From: Woeseiaceae bacterium
GTDB lineage: Bacteria; Pseudomonadota; Gammaproteobacteria; Steroidobacterales; Woeseiaceae
Length of the DNA: 64,000 bases
Assembly: GCA_021773035.1 (NCBI GenBank)
Contig: JAJFKU010000002.1
Location: forward strand, 1 to 64,000
Direction: 5' to 3'
Below are positions 56,676 to 64,000 of this stretch, in pieces. The position numbers and the translations under genes were made by a program. The notes under the pieces are model-generated. The model saw only the letters and a program-made list of their open reading frames with translations, had not been told where the DNA came from and did not search any database. How positions within the stretch are numbered: the stretch's first letter is position 1; the number at the start of each line of letters is the position of its first letter.

Positions 56676-58025
56676 CTATCCTGTCAGAGTTCTCAACAAA
56701 TTCAAATAATCATCGTCGATGCGTTTTTCGGTCTCCCGCAACGCCTCGATTCGGCGACAACCGTGCAATACTGTCGTGTGGTCACGCCCACCGAAAGCAT
56801 CACCAATCTCCGGCAAACTGTGATTCGTGAGTTCCTTGGCGAGAGCCATGCCAAACTGTCGTGGCCTGGCTATCGACCGCGTACGCTTTTTCGACAGCAA
56901 ATCACCGACCCGAATCTTAAAGTACTCCGCCACCGTTTTCTGAATGTTTTCAATTGAAACCAGGCGATCCTGCAAAGCCAGCAAATCACGCAGCGCCTCC
57001 TTTGCGAAATCCAGGTCGATCGCGCGGCCGGTAAAGCGGTAATTAGCGATGACACGGCGGAGCGCTCCTTCGAGTTCCCGAACGTTGGAACGAATACGCT
57101 TTGCAATAAAGAATGCGACTTCTTCAGGAAGCACCACACCATCAGCCGCCGCTTTACTCATCAAAATGGCGACAGAGGTTTCCAGTTCGGGTGGCTCAAT
57201 AGAGACCGTTAAACCCCAGCCGAAACGAGACTTCAGCCGCTCTTCAAGCCCCACAACCTCTTTCGGGTACCGGTCACAAGTCAGGATAATCTGCCGCTGA
57301 CCTTCCAGCAGGGCATTAAACGTATGGAAAAACTCCTCCTGCGAGCGCTCTTTTCCGGCAAAAAATTGTATATCGTCAATAAGTAAGGCATCCAGCGACC
57401 GGTATGAGCGCTTGAACTCCGAAATCTTGTTGTGCTGCAGTCCCTTGACCATATCTCCGACAAAACGCTCTGAATGTACGTAGCTGACCCGTGCATCGGG
57501 TTTCGCCTTGATAATCGAGTCGCCGATGGCATGCATCAGGTGCGTCTTGCCAAGCCCCACACCGCCGTAAATAAACAGCGGATTGTAGGACAGCCCGGGA
57601 TTCTCTCCTACCTGCATCGCCGCCGCTCGTGCCAGCTGATTGCTCTTACCCTCGACAAAGCTGTCGAAGGTAAACAGCGGGTTTAAACGCGAGGTGACCG
57701 GTGAGTGTGCAGCGGCGCCGATAGGCCTAGCGACCGGCCTCTTCGTCTCCCGGCCCGTATCGCCGCCGACCGTTGCAGCGCTGCGCGAGCCAACCTCGAC
57801 CACCAGCGCGGTACCACAGCCATTTTCCTCAACGAGCTGCATGATTCGCTGCATATGGTGTTGTTGTAACCAGTCGACCACAAAACGATTGGGTGCGAGC
57901 AAGCGCAAAACGCTGCCATCGTCCACAGCCTGCAGGGGTCGAATCCAGGTGTTGAATTGCTGCTCCGGCAGCTCTGCCTGCAGGACGCGGAGGCACTGGT
58001 TCCAAAGCGTCGAATCAGCGGACAA
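56676..58025 (-). CDS. dnaA: Chromosomal replication initiator protein DnaA
   Basis: 449 residues from the TTG at 58025, chosen because GGGGA lies about six bases upstream and the protein then begins just before [18 protein letters not shown], the conserved domain I start. In-frame GTG (58037) and TTG (58055) codons are alternatives. AAA+ motifs: Walker [17 protein letters not shown], Walker [15 protein letters not shown]. Domain IV ends with [17 protein letters not shown], the DnaA-box recognition signature. It should bind the boxes in the adjacent 56468-56675 gap. Confidence 0.97.
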   Translation of the reverse strand: MSADSTLWNQCLRVLQAELPEQQFNTWIRPLQAVDDGSVLRLLAPNRFVVDWLQQHHMQRIMQLVEENGCGTALVVEVGSRSAATVGGDTGRETKRPVARPIGAAAHSPVTSRLNPLFTFDSFVEGKSNQLARAAAMQVGENPGLSYNPLFIYGGVGLGKTHLMHAIGDSIIKAKPDARVSYVHSERFVGDMVKGLQHNKISEFKRSYRSLDALLIDDIQFFAGKERSQEEFFHTFNALLEGQRQIILTCDRYPKEVVGLEERLKSRFGWGLTVSIEPPELETSVAILMSKAAADGVVLPEEVAFFIAKRIRSNVRELEGALRRVIANYRFTGRAIDLDFAKEALRDLLALQDRLVSIENIQKTVAEYFKIRVGDLLSKKRTRSIARPRQFGMALAKELTNHSLPEIGDAFGGRDHTTVLHGCRRIEALRETEKRIDDDYLNLLRTLTG

Positions 58026-58215
58026 ACAATTCCCCACGGTCGAGTCGAACCACAAGGGCCGAGCCGAGGTTAAAAAACGATAGAAAGACCGCGAATACTA
58101 ACCCGAAACCCCAAGCTTTACACTCGTCTATTGACACTGTCAGGGCATCTAAGTAACCTTGCCGGCCTTCTGAAAAACCGGCCAGAATTCACCGGTTAAT
58201 ATCCAGGTAACAGTC

Positions 58216-58350
58216 ATGAAACGCACTTATCAGCCCAGCAAAATCAAGCGTGCTCGCACCCACGGTTTTCGTGCCCGTATGGCGACCAAAGCCGGGCGTC
58301 TCGTTCTTAAGCGCCGCCGCGCAAAAGGTCGCGCGCAGCTGACGCCGTAA
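58216..58350 (+). CDS. rpmH: 50S ribosomal protein L34
   Basis: 44 residues: starts [18 protein letters not shown], continues [20 protein letters not shown] and ends RAQLTP. This is the complete and highly conserved L34, a large-subunit protein. It is divergent from dnaA, as in most gammaproteobacteria, and heads rpmH-rnpA-yidC-mnmE. Confidence 0.98.
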   Translation: MKRTYQPSKIKRARTHGFRARMATKAGRLVLKRRRAKGRAQLTP

Positions 58351-58390
58351 CGCCTACGCGACCGTCGCGACGACGAAGCAAATCCAAAAA

Positions 58391-58774
58391 ATAACGAGCG
58401 GCAGGGATTTCCGGTTTCAAAAAACAAACCGGTTGTCGAATGCTGCCGCGTACGGCCGCGTGTTCAAAAAAGCAAGCCGCAGCCGTGACAAATTATTTAC
58501 CGTGCTGTGTCGCGAGAATAAAACGGGAATTCCACGACTTGGTCTGGCAATCTCCAAGAAGCATTGCCGCAGGGCGACAGCGCGAAATCGTATTAAGAGA
58601 GTGATTCGAGAATCGTTTCGACAACATCAGCTACAGCTGAGCGGTCTTGATATCGTGGTCATCAACCAGCCGGCAGCGGCGCTGGCCGACAATACGGCAA
58701 TGACGACGAGCCTCGAACGACACTGGCATCAATGCTTAAATGCGACCCGCAAACCAACAACGCAGGATAGTTAA
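58391..58774 (+). CDS. rnpA: Ribonuclease P protein component
   Basis: Protein cofactor of RNase P, which trims tRNA 5' ends. The core SRDKLFTVLCRENKTGIPRLGLAISKKHCRRA and RNRIKRVIRESFRQ helix (RNR motif, split here) are clear. Family homology (RDFRFQKTNRL, then AAAYGRVF) begins upstream of the only NTG codon, the TTG at 58433, and runs to about 58400. Between rpmH and that TTG no ATG, GTG, TTG or CTG exists in any frame. The start is given as the ATA at 58391 (127 residues) by homology; TTG would leave 113 residues and cut the conserved N-terminus. No yidD follows; yidC starts 3 bp after the stop. Confidence 0.9.
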   Translation: MTSGRDFRFQKTNRLSNAAAYGRVFKKASRSRDKLFTVLCRENKTGIPRLGLAISKKHCRRATARNRIKRVIRESFRQHQLQLSGLDIVVINQPAAALADNTAMTTSLERHWHQCLNATRKPTTQDS

Positions 58775-58777
58775 CGG

Positions 58778-60460
58778 ATGGACAATCAACGATTGCTGAT
58801 TTGGGGTTTTTTTGGCCTTCTAGCCTGGATTACCTATCAGACCTGGGTTCAGGACTACGCGCCAAAACCCGTGGTGGCCAATACCGAGCAAATCGAAGAG
58901 CAGGTGACCATCCCGGACGACGGCGCCGAACTGCCTGAGCTGGCAGCACCGCTCGACACCGCACTCGATGCGCCATCGCCGACCGCACCGGATCCGGAGC
59001 AGGCTTCGGCAACGCCGCGCGCAGCCGCCATCCGTGTAACGACTGACGTGCTAAGCATCGAGATCAGCACCGAGGGCGGCACGCTGCAATTGGCAACATT
59101 GCTGGGCTACCCGGTCGCAAAAGATGAGCCCGACAGGCTGGTCGAGCTCTTGAGCCGCGACGCCGGGAACTTCGGCCTTATACAAACCGGCCTGCGCATC
59201 GTCGGTGAAGGCGAAGAGCCCAACCATCTTGCAACCTTCGTCAGCAGCAACAACAGTTATACGCTGGGCGACGCCGAAGAGCTGCTGGTACCGCTACGCT
59301 GGCAAAATGCCGACGGCGTGAGCGTCGAAAAACGCTTTCGCTTTACACGCGGCGGATACACCATCGCCATCGAACAGGAAGTCAGCAACGGCAGCGACGG
59401 TCTCTGGCGCGGCGCCGGCTACGCGCAAATTCAGCGCTACTCAAAAGAGCAAGAGCGCTCGATGTTCGACGTCGACTCCTATTCCTCCATCGGGCCGATT
59501 GTCTACGACGGCGAAAAGTCCGAAAAATTCACTCGCGACGACCTTCTCGATGACGGGCCGTACACGTTCAAGGCACAGAATGGCTGGCTTGGCGCCATTC
59601 AGCATCACTTTCTGAGTGCGATCGTCCCGGAGAAAGCCACCGAGCAGTCCTATCGCGTTGCGGTGCGCGGCGAGCGCACGACAGCCAGCATGATCGGGCC
59701 GGCGCAGTCTGTTGCGCCCGGCGCCAGCAAGACGTTCACAACCACGGCCTTCGTTGGGCCAAAACTTCAGTCGCAGCTCGAGGAAATTGATAAGACGCTG
59801 AAACTGACGGTCGACTACGGCTGGTTGACGATTATCTCTCAGCCGCTGTTCTGGCTATTGAGTATCGTCTTTGAGTTTGTCGGTAACTGGGGAGTAGCCA
59901 TCATCGTGGTCACCTTCCTGATCAAACTCGTGTTTTATAAACTGACGGAATCCAGCGGCCGGTCAATGGCAAAGATGCGCAACCTGCAACCGCGGATGAA
60001 AGCGCTGCAGGACCGCTACAAAGACGACAAACAGGCGTTGAGCCAGGCGATGATGGATCTGTACAAGCGCGAAAAAGTGAACCCGGCGGCGGGCTGCCTG
60101 CCGATCCTGATTCAGATGCCGTTTTTCCTCGCGTTTTACTGGGTACTGCTAGAGAGTGTCGAAATGCGGCAGGCGCCGTTCGCACTCTGGATCACCGACC
60201 TGTCGACAAAAGATCCGTACTTCATCCTGCCGTTGATTATGGGTGCTGCGATGTTCATGCAGCAAAAACTGAATCCCGCGCCGGCCGATCCGGTGCAGGC
60301 CAAGGTGATGCAGATCATGCCGATCATGTTCACGGCTTTCTTCGCATTCTTCCCCTCCGGCCTGGTGCTTTACTGGGTAACGAATACGCTGTTGTCGATT
60401 GCGCAGCAATGGAAGATCAACAAGGTTGTTGAGCGGGAGGCGAAGCAGAAACAGCACTGA
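58778..60460 (+). CDS. yidC: Membrane protein insertase YidC
   Basis: 560 residues, as in gram-negative YidC. N-terminal helix (LLIWGFFGLLAWITYQTW), a large periplasmic beta-sandwich (about 85-320) and five C-terminal membrane helices with the NWGVAIIVVTFLIKLVFY and KVNPAAGCLPILIQMPFFLAF segments. The conserved arginine in the hydrophilic groove is in LTESSGRSMAKMRNLQP. It inserts and folds inner-membrane proteins alone or with SecYEG. It lies between rnpA and mnmE. Confidence 0.97.
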   Translation: MDNQRLLIWGFFGLLAWITYQTWVQDYAPKPVVANTEQIEEQVTIPDDGAELPELAAPLDTALDAPSPTAPDPEQASATPRAAAIRVTTDVLSIEISTEGGTLQLATLLGYPVAKDEPDRLVELLSRDAGNFGLIQTGLRIVGEGEEPNHLATFVSSNNSYTLGDAEELLVPLRWQNADGVSVEKRFRFTRGGYTIAIEQEVSNGSDGLWRGAGYAQIQRYSKEQERSMFDVDSYSSIGPIVYDGEKSEKFTRDDLLDDGPYTFKAQNGWLGAIQHHFLSAIVPEKATEQSYRVAVRGERTTASMIGPAQSVAPGASKTFTTTAFVGPKLQSQLEEIDKTLKLTVDYGWLTIISQPLFWLLSIVFEFVGNWGVAIIVVTFLIKLVFYKLTESSGRSMAKMRNLQPRMKALQDRYKDDKQALSQAMMDLYKREKVNPAAGCLPILIQMPFFLAFYWVLLESVEMRQAPFALWITDLSTKDPYFILPLIMGAAMFMQQKLNPAPADPVQAKVMQIMPIMFTAFFAFFPSGLVLYWVTNTLLSIAQQWKINKVVEREAKQKQH

Positions 60461-60509
60461 TCACCGGTCGTGGTGGCGCCGCGCGGACGACCTGTGGTCT
60501 TATGAAGCC

Positions 60510-61835
60510 ATGGTCAGCTCCGCCGACACCATAGTCGCTGTCGCTACGCCACCCGGAACGGGCGGCGTGGGTATTGTGCGTGTATCGGGCGATGCCACCG
60601 AACGAATTGCCAGGGCAATGCTCGGCAGCCTGCCTGAGCCCAGAACGGCGAGCAAGCGCGTGTTTCGAAATCGAGGCGGCGACGAGCTGGACGCCGGGCT
60701 GGCCCTGTACTTCCCGGCACCTGCATCGTTCACCGGTGAAGCCGTGCTGGAGTTGCAGGGTCATGGCGGCCCTCTTGTCATCTCGTCACTCGTCGACGCA
60801 ATAGTCGAGCTTGGCGCCCGACATGCGGCACCCGGCGAGTTTTCGCAGCGGGCATTCCTGAACGGCAAGCTGGACCTGATTCAGGCGGAAGCGATCGCGG
60901 ACCTCATCAACGCCGGCACCGCACAGGCGGCGCGCGCGGCCCTGCGGTCACTGTCCGGAGACTTCTCCAAAGCAGTAACAGCACTCGCCGAACAGCTCAT
61001 ACGTTTGCGGATGCACGTCGAAGCGGCGATCGATTTCCCGGAAGAAGAAATAGACTTTTTGTCCGATGACCTGCTGCAGCGGCGCCTGTCCGAATGCGGC
61101 GGTGCTTTTTCCCTGCTACAAAACGAGGTACAGCAAGGCCGGGTACTTCGCGACGGCTTCCAGCTAGTCATCGTCGGCAAGCCTAACGCGGGAAAGTCCA
61201 GTTTGCTGAATCTGCTAAGCGGCCAGGACGCGGCTATCGTTACGGAGGTTGCCGGTACTACACGTGACATCCTGCGTGAACAGATCGATATCGATGGTCT
61301 TGCGGTGGAGCTCGTCGATACGGCGGGGTTGCGCGAAGATCCCGATCGTGTCGAGGCTGAGGGTATTCGCAGAGCAAGAACAGCGCTGCAGAATGCGGAT
61401 GCCGTGCTCTGGGTCCAGGATGCCAGCAGTGCCGAAGCAGGAGAAATCGATGAGCCGCTGCCGCCCAACGTCCCGGTCACTGTCGTTCGCAACAAGATAG
61501 ATCTGTGCAATGACGCACCGCAGGATACGGCCGTCAATATTTCCGCAAAAACCGGGGCCGGCCTGAATGCACTCAGGGCGCGAATTCGAGAGCTCGCCGG
61601 ATACGAAAACCAGGGGCGGGGCGCATTCACGGCGCGTAAGCGCCACCTGCACGCACTCGAACGGGCGGCAATGCATTTCGCTACCGGGCGAACGGCACTC
61701 GAAGAGGCGCAAGCCGGAGAGCTGCTTGCCGAGGAACTCAGGCTCAGCCAGCATGCGCTCGGAGAAATTACCGGCTCCGTCTCGTCTGACGAACTGCTGG
61801 GCAGGATCTTTTCCGAGTTTTGCATCGGCAAATAA
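60510..61835 (+). CDS. mnmE: tRNA modification GTPase MnmE (TrmE)
   Basis: 441 residues from the ATG at 60510; upstream in-frame codons overlap yidC and are not conserved. With MnmG it makes cmnm5U at tRNA position 34. The N-terminal domain begins SSADTIVAVATPPGTGGVGI. The G domain has G1 GKPNAGKSS (about 222-230), G3 DTAG and G4 NKID. The protein ends in FCIGK, the C-terminal motif whose cysteine is essential. mnmG, rsmG and parAB do not follow here; M16 peptidase genes converge instead. Confidence 0.96.
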   Translation: MVSSADTIVAVATPPGTGGVGIVRVSGDATERIARAMLGSLPEPRTASKRVFRNRGGDELDAGLALYFPAPASFTGEAVLELQGHGGPLVISSLVDAIVELGARHAAPGEFSQRAFLNGKLDLIQAEAIADLINAGTAQAARAALRSLSGDFSKAVTALAEQLIRLRMHVEAAIDFPEEEIDFLSDDLLQRRLSECGGAFSLLQNEVQQGRVLRDGFQLVIVGKPNAGKSSLLNLLSGQDAAIVTEVAGTTRDILREQIDIDGLAVELVDTAGLREDPDRVEAEGIRRARTALQNADAVLWVQDASSAEAGEIDEPLPPNVPVTVVRNKIDLCNDAPQDTAVNISAKTGAGLNALRARIRELAGYENQGRGAFTARKRHLHALERAAMHFATGRTALEEAQAGELLAEELRLSQHALGEITGSVSSDELLGRIFSEFCIGK

Positions 61836-61847
61836 GCCGGGCGTGCT

Positions 61848-63242
61848 TCAGGGGTGAAAGCGCGGCGCCGATATGACGATCTCTGTAACCGGCCCGTAGC
61901 TTGCCACCTGTTCTCGTATGCTGCTGGCGTCGCCGAGAATGACCAACACCAGGTTTTCGCTGGACGGATACACCCGCTGGATAACGGCAGCGATGGTTTC
62001 CGGAGTTGCCGCCGCCAGCGCGCGGCCATAGTCGTTTATGTAGGATGCGTCCAGACCTGAGGCCTCGAGTGTTGCGAACATGCCGGCAAGCTGTGTAGCC
62101 GTTTCGAGTCGCGGTGGAAACTGCCCCATAATGTAGTTGCGCGAAGAGCCAATCATCGCGTCACCCACTCCGGTGTCGTGCAATTGTCCCAGCACGCCAA
62201 TGGCAACGTCGAGTGCTTCCACCGTTGTGCCGGTTTCGGTGAAGGAGCTGATGAACACGGCGCCGGGCTGTGTGTATCGGGATAAGCGCGATCGTGCGCC
62301 GTAGCTGAGTCCTGACTTGGTTCGTAACTCGGTCATCAGCATCGACGTGAAGCGGCCGCCAAAAACCGTATTGGCCAGATCGAGCTCGGCGCGACCATCA
62401 AAGCTCCTGGCAACACCGATATTGCCCATGTAAAAATAGCTCTGCGTCGCGCCGGGTTTGTCGATCAGGTAAACGCGACGTCCTTCTACAGCCGTTGCTG
62501 CGGCGATCTCGGGAAGCGCTCCGACAGCTGGCTGCCAGTCGCCAAATGCGGCGGTCAGCGCGTCGCGCATCGCGCTTGTGTCAAAGTCGCCGGACACAGA
62601 AACAATAAGCCGGTCGCCGCCCAGCATATCGGCCTGGTAGGCCAGCAAATCGCCGCGCGAGAGATTGGCGAGCGATGACTCACTGCCACCGACCGGGTTG
62701 CCGTAGGGGTGGTCGCCAAACAGGAACGCGTTTGCATACGAGGACATAAGGTCGCCGGGGTCGGAGCCCTTTGCAGCCTTAATGAGGTTAATGGAGCGGT
62801 CGCGGAGTTTGACAAATTCGTCGTCGGCCAGCGTTGGCTCGCGCAGCATGTCCGACACCAGTTCAACCATCAGCGCCATGTCGCGTGACATAAACTCTGC
62901 CGAGATCGATACCGACTCAAGATCTGCCGACGCGCTCAACTCGCCGCCAACCGCGGCAACGGCCTCGGCGAACACCGCCGCGCTTCGTTCGCCCGCCCCT
63001 TTCTCCAACAGGCCGGCCAGAAGATTTGCCAGTCCGTACTTTTCCTTCGGATCCGCCGCCGCGCCGCCACGGACAACGGCTTCCAGACCGATGAGCGGGA
63101 CTTCGTGGTTTTCGTTGAGTATTAAAACGGTGCCGTTATCCAGCTCGATACGCACAGCGTCGGGGAGAGTCACGCTATCGGCATAGCTGCCAGCCGCCGC
63201 CAGGGACGCCAGCAATACGATCAGAGCACGCAGCATTCTCAT
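61848..63242 (-). CDS. M16-family peptidase subunit, zinc site lost (non-catalytic partner)
   Basis: 464 residues with a signal peptide (LIVLLASLAAAGSYA). Two M16 half-domains are visible. Where catalytic members have H-x-x-E-H (GLAHLLEH-type), this one reads GLANLLAGLLEKGAG, so both zinc-binding histidines are gone. The GLSYGARSRLSRY segment in the second half corresponds to the R-Y region typical of partner subunits. It overlaps the upstream M16 gene by four bases (ATGA), indicating an obligate periplasmic heterodimer of one catalytic and one inactive chain. Confidence 0.9.
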   Translation of the reverse strand: MRMLRALIVLLASLAAAGSYADSVTLPDAVRIELDNGTVLILNENHEVPLIGLEAVVRGGAAADPKEKYGLANLLAGLLEKGAGERSAAVFAEAVAAVGGELSASADLESVSISAEFMSRDMALMVELVSDMLREPTLADDEFVKLRDRSINLIKAAKGSDPGDLMSSYANAFLFGDHPYGNPVGGSESSLANLSRGDLLAYQADMLGGDRLIVSVSGDFDTSAMRDALTAAFGDWQPAVGALPEIAAATAVEGRRVYLIDKPGATQSYFYMGNIGVARSFDGRAELDLANTVFGGRFTSMLMTELRTKSGLSYGARSRLSRYTQPGAVFISSFTETGTTVEALDVAIGVLGQLHDTGVGDAMIGSSRNYIMGQFPPRLETATQLAGMFATLEASGLDASYINDYGRALAAATPETIAAVIQRVYPSSENLVLVILGDASSIREQVASYGPVTEIVISAPRFHP

Positions 63243-64000
63243 TGGGTGTCATCCTCTGTCGGGGAGCGCAAAACACCCACCGTCATGCGCCGCCGTTCAA
63301 ACACGTCGGCCGCTACTTCCTGTAGTTGAGCGGTCGTGATGCCTGCAAGGTCGTCGGGCAATGAAAACGCCTGTTGGTAATCGCCGAAGAAAACCTCCGC
63401 CCTGCCCAGCGCCGCTGCCTTACCGTCAATTGTGGCGAGGCCGCGCCAGTAGTCGGCGATCATGATGTTGCGTGCTTTCTGCAGTTCCGCGTCCGTCACA
63501 CCTTCGACAACAATACGCGAAAGCTCCTCCAGCAGACGCGCCTCGACGGCATCGGTATCGGCGCCCGGTGGCAAGGTAAGATAGAAGTACACGAGACCCG
63601 GGTCCAGCCCCTCCATCTGGAAGCCGCCGACACTCAGTGCGATCTCCTCCTGTTCCACGAACTGCTGGTGAAGACGTGATGAACTGCCGCCGACGAGAAT
63701 GTTCAGCAAGACGCTCAGTGGCAGCGTTTCCGGGTCGGTAGCGCTACCGGCATGGAAGCTCATGTGAAACAGCGGTGTCGGCGCATCGACTTCAAGCAGA
63801 AAACGGCGCTCACCAAGCTGCTCCGGCTCCCGGGTAAGTATCGCCCGCGGTGCGGGCTGTGCAGGGATCGAGCCGAAGTAACTCTCGGCGAGCTCAAGAA
63901 TCTGTTCTGCTGCTATGTCGCCCGTGAAGACCATGGTGAGGTTGTTCGGCGCGTAGTAAGTGCGAAAATAAGACTCAAGGTCTTCCTGTGTCCAGTTTTC
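63239..64000 (-). CDS. M16-family peptidase, C-terminal part (5' end outside window)
   Basis: 254 codons are visible, open to the window edge. The stretch DLESYFRTYYAPNNLTMVFTG is the classical junction after the first M16 half-domain, followed by the C-terminal half with PTPLFHMSFHAGSATDPET and SSRLHQQFVEQEEIAL. The catalytic H-x-x-E-H should lie beyond 64000. It is the probable active subunit paired with the gene at 61848-63242. Confidence 0.88.
   Translation of the reverse strand, partial: ENWTQEDLESYFRTYYAPNNLTMVFTGDIAAEQILELAESYFGSIPAQPAPRAILTREPEQLGERRFLLEVDAPTPLFHMSFHAGSATDPETLPLSVLLNILVGGSSSRLHQQFVEQEEIALSVGGFQMEGLDPGLVYFYLTLPPGADTDAVEARLLEELSRIVVEGVTDAELQKARNIMIADYWRGLATIDGKAAALGRAEVFFGDYQQAFSLPDDLAGITTAQLQEVAADVFERRRMTVGVLRSPTEDDTQ

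Noticed and set aside
58056..58215. dnaA-rpmH spacer as an alternative oriC
   Set aside because: No DnaA-box matches and no long AT-rich tract were seen, unlike the dnaA-dnaN gap.

Overview
This is a GC-rich chromosomal segment from a gammaproteobacterium. It carries the replication-origin neighbourhood (gyrB, recF, dnaN, dnaA, rpmH, rnpA, yidC, mnmE), a glnA-ntrB-ntrC nitrogen locus with a sigma-54 promoter, and tatABC, glyQS and secB-gpsA. The load of secreted or lipid-anchored peptidases (M2, M13, DUF885, S41, two M16), a POT peptide transporter, an AbgT transporter and a TonB-dependent receptor suggests a peptide- and amino-acid-scavenging aquatic or sediment bacterium of the Xanthomonadales/Woeseia/Steroidobacter kind. 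That placement is an inference from gene content; no search was run.

Layout. 1-142: the right end of an IS256-family element. 312-7009: a TPR plus beta-barrel outer-membrane protein, uvrD, trkA and trkH. 7024-16788: an accessory metabolic block with TRAP permeases dctQM, a small secretin-domain protein, a class III aminotransferase with an RpiR-type regulator, a TonB receptor, a DadA-like oxidase and the TRAP binding protein. The TRAP system is split across this block. 17190-19058: dtd and tatABC. 19159-26894: POT transporter, M2 peptidase, AbgT transporter and a HerA-like ATPase. 26916-31005 (minus): a six-domain Kazal-type inhibitor followed by yibQ, ctpA and envC. 31090-33352: rhodanese, grxC, secB, gpsA. 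33418-40319: mixed single genes including trmL and a pyrD-type dehydrogenase. 40364-45070: ntrC, ntrB, DUF4124 and glnA with its NtrC/sigma-54 control region. 45154-49442: glyQ, glyS, gmhB, plsC. 49492-51537: M13 peptidase. 51724-61835: the origin region. 61848-64000: a pair of M16 peptidase-family genes, the second running off the window.

The most notable observations are these. (1) A secreted protein has six evenly spaced four-cysteine Kazal domains. (2) Two parS-like palindromes lie inside recF near the predicted oriC between dnaA and dnaN. (3) Several conserved genes (gpsA, ntrB, rnpA and a DadA-like oxidase) lack an ATG, GTG or TTG at the start that homology demands. gpsA has a well-formed CTG start overlapping the secB stop, with a Shine-Dalgarno sequence, and restores the usual 339-residue protein. 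(4) The glnA control region matches enterobacterial glnAp2 geometry. (5) yidD and gpmI are missing from their customary places.

I saw no CRISPR array, rRNA, tRNA or prophage. No wholly new defence or biosynthetic system stands out. The best candidates for undescribed biology are the Kazal protein, the 7-17 kb amine/organic-acid uptake block and the HerA-like ATPase.
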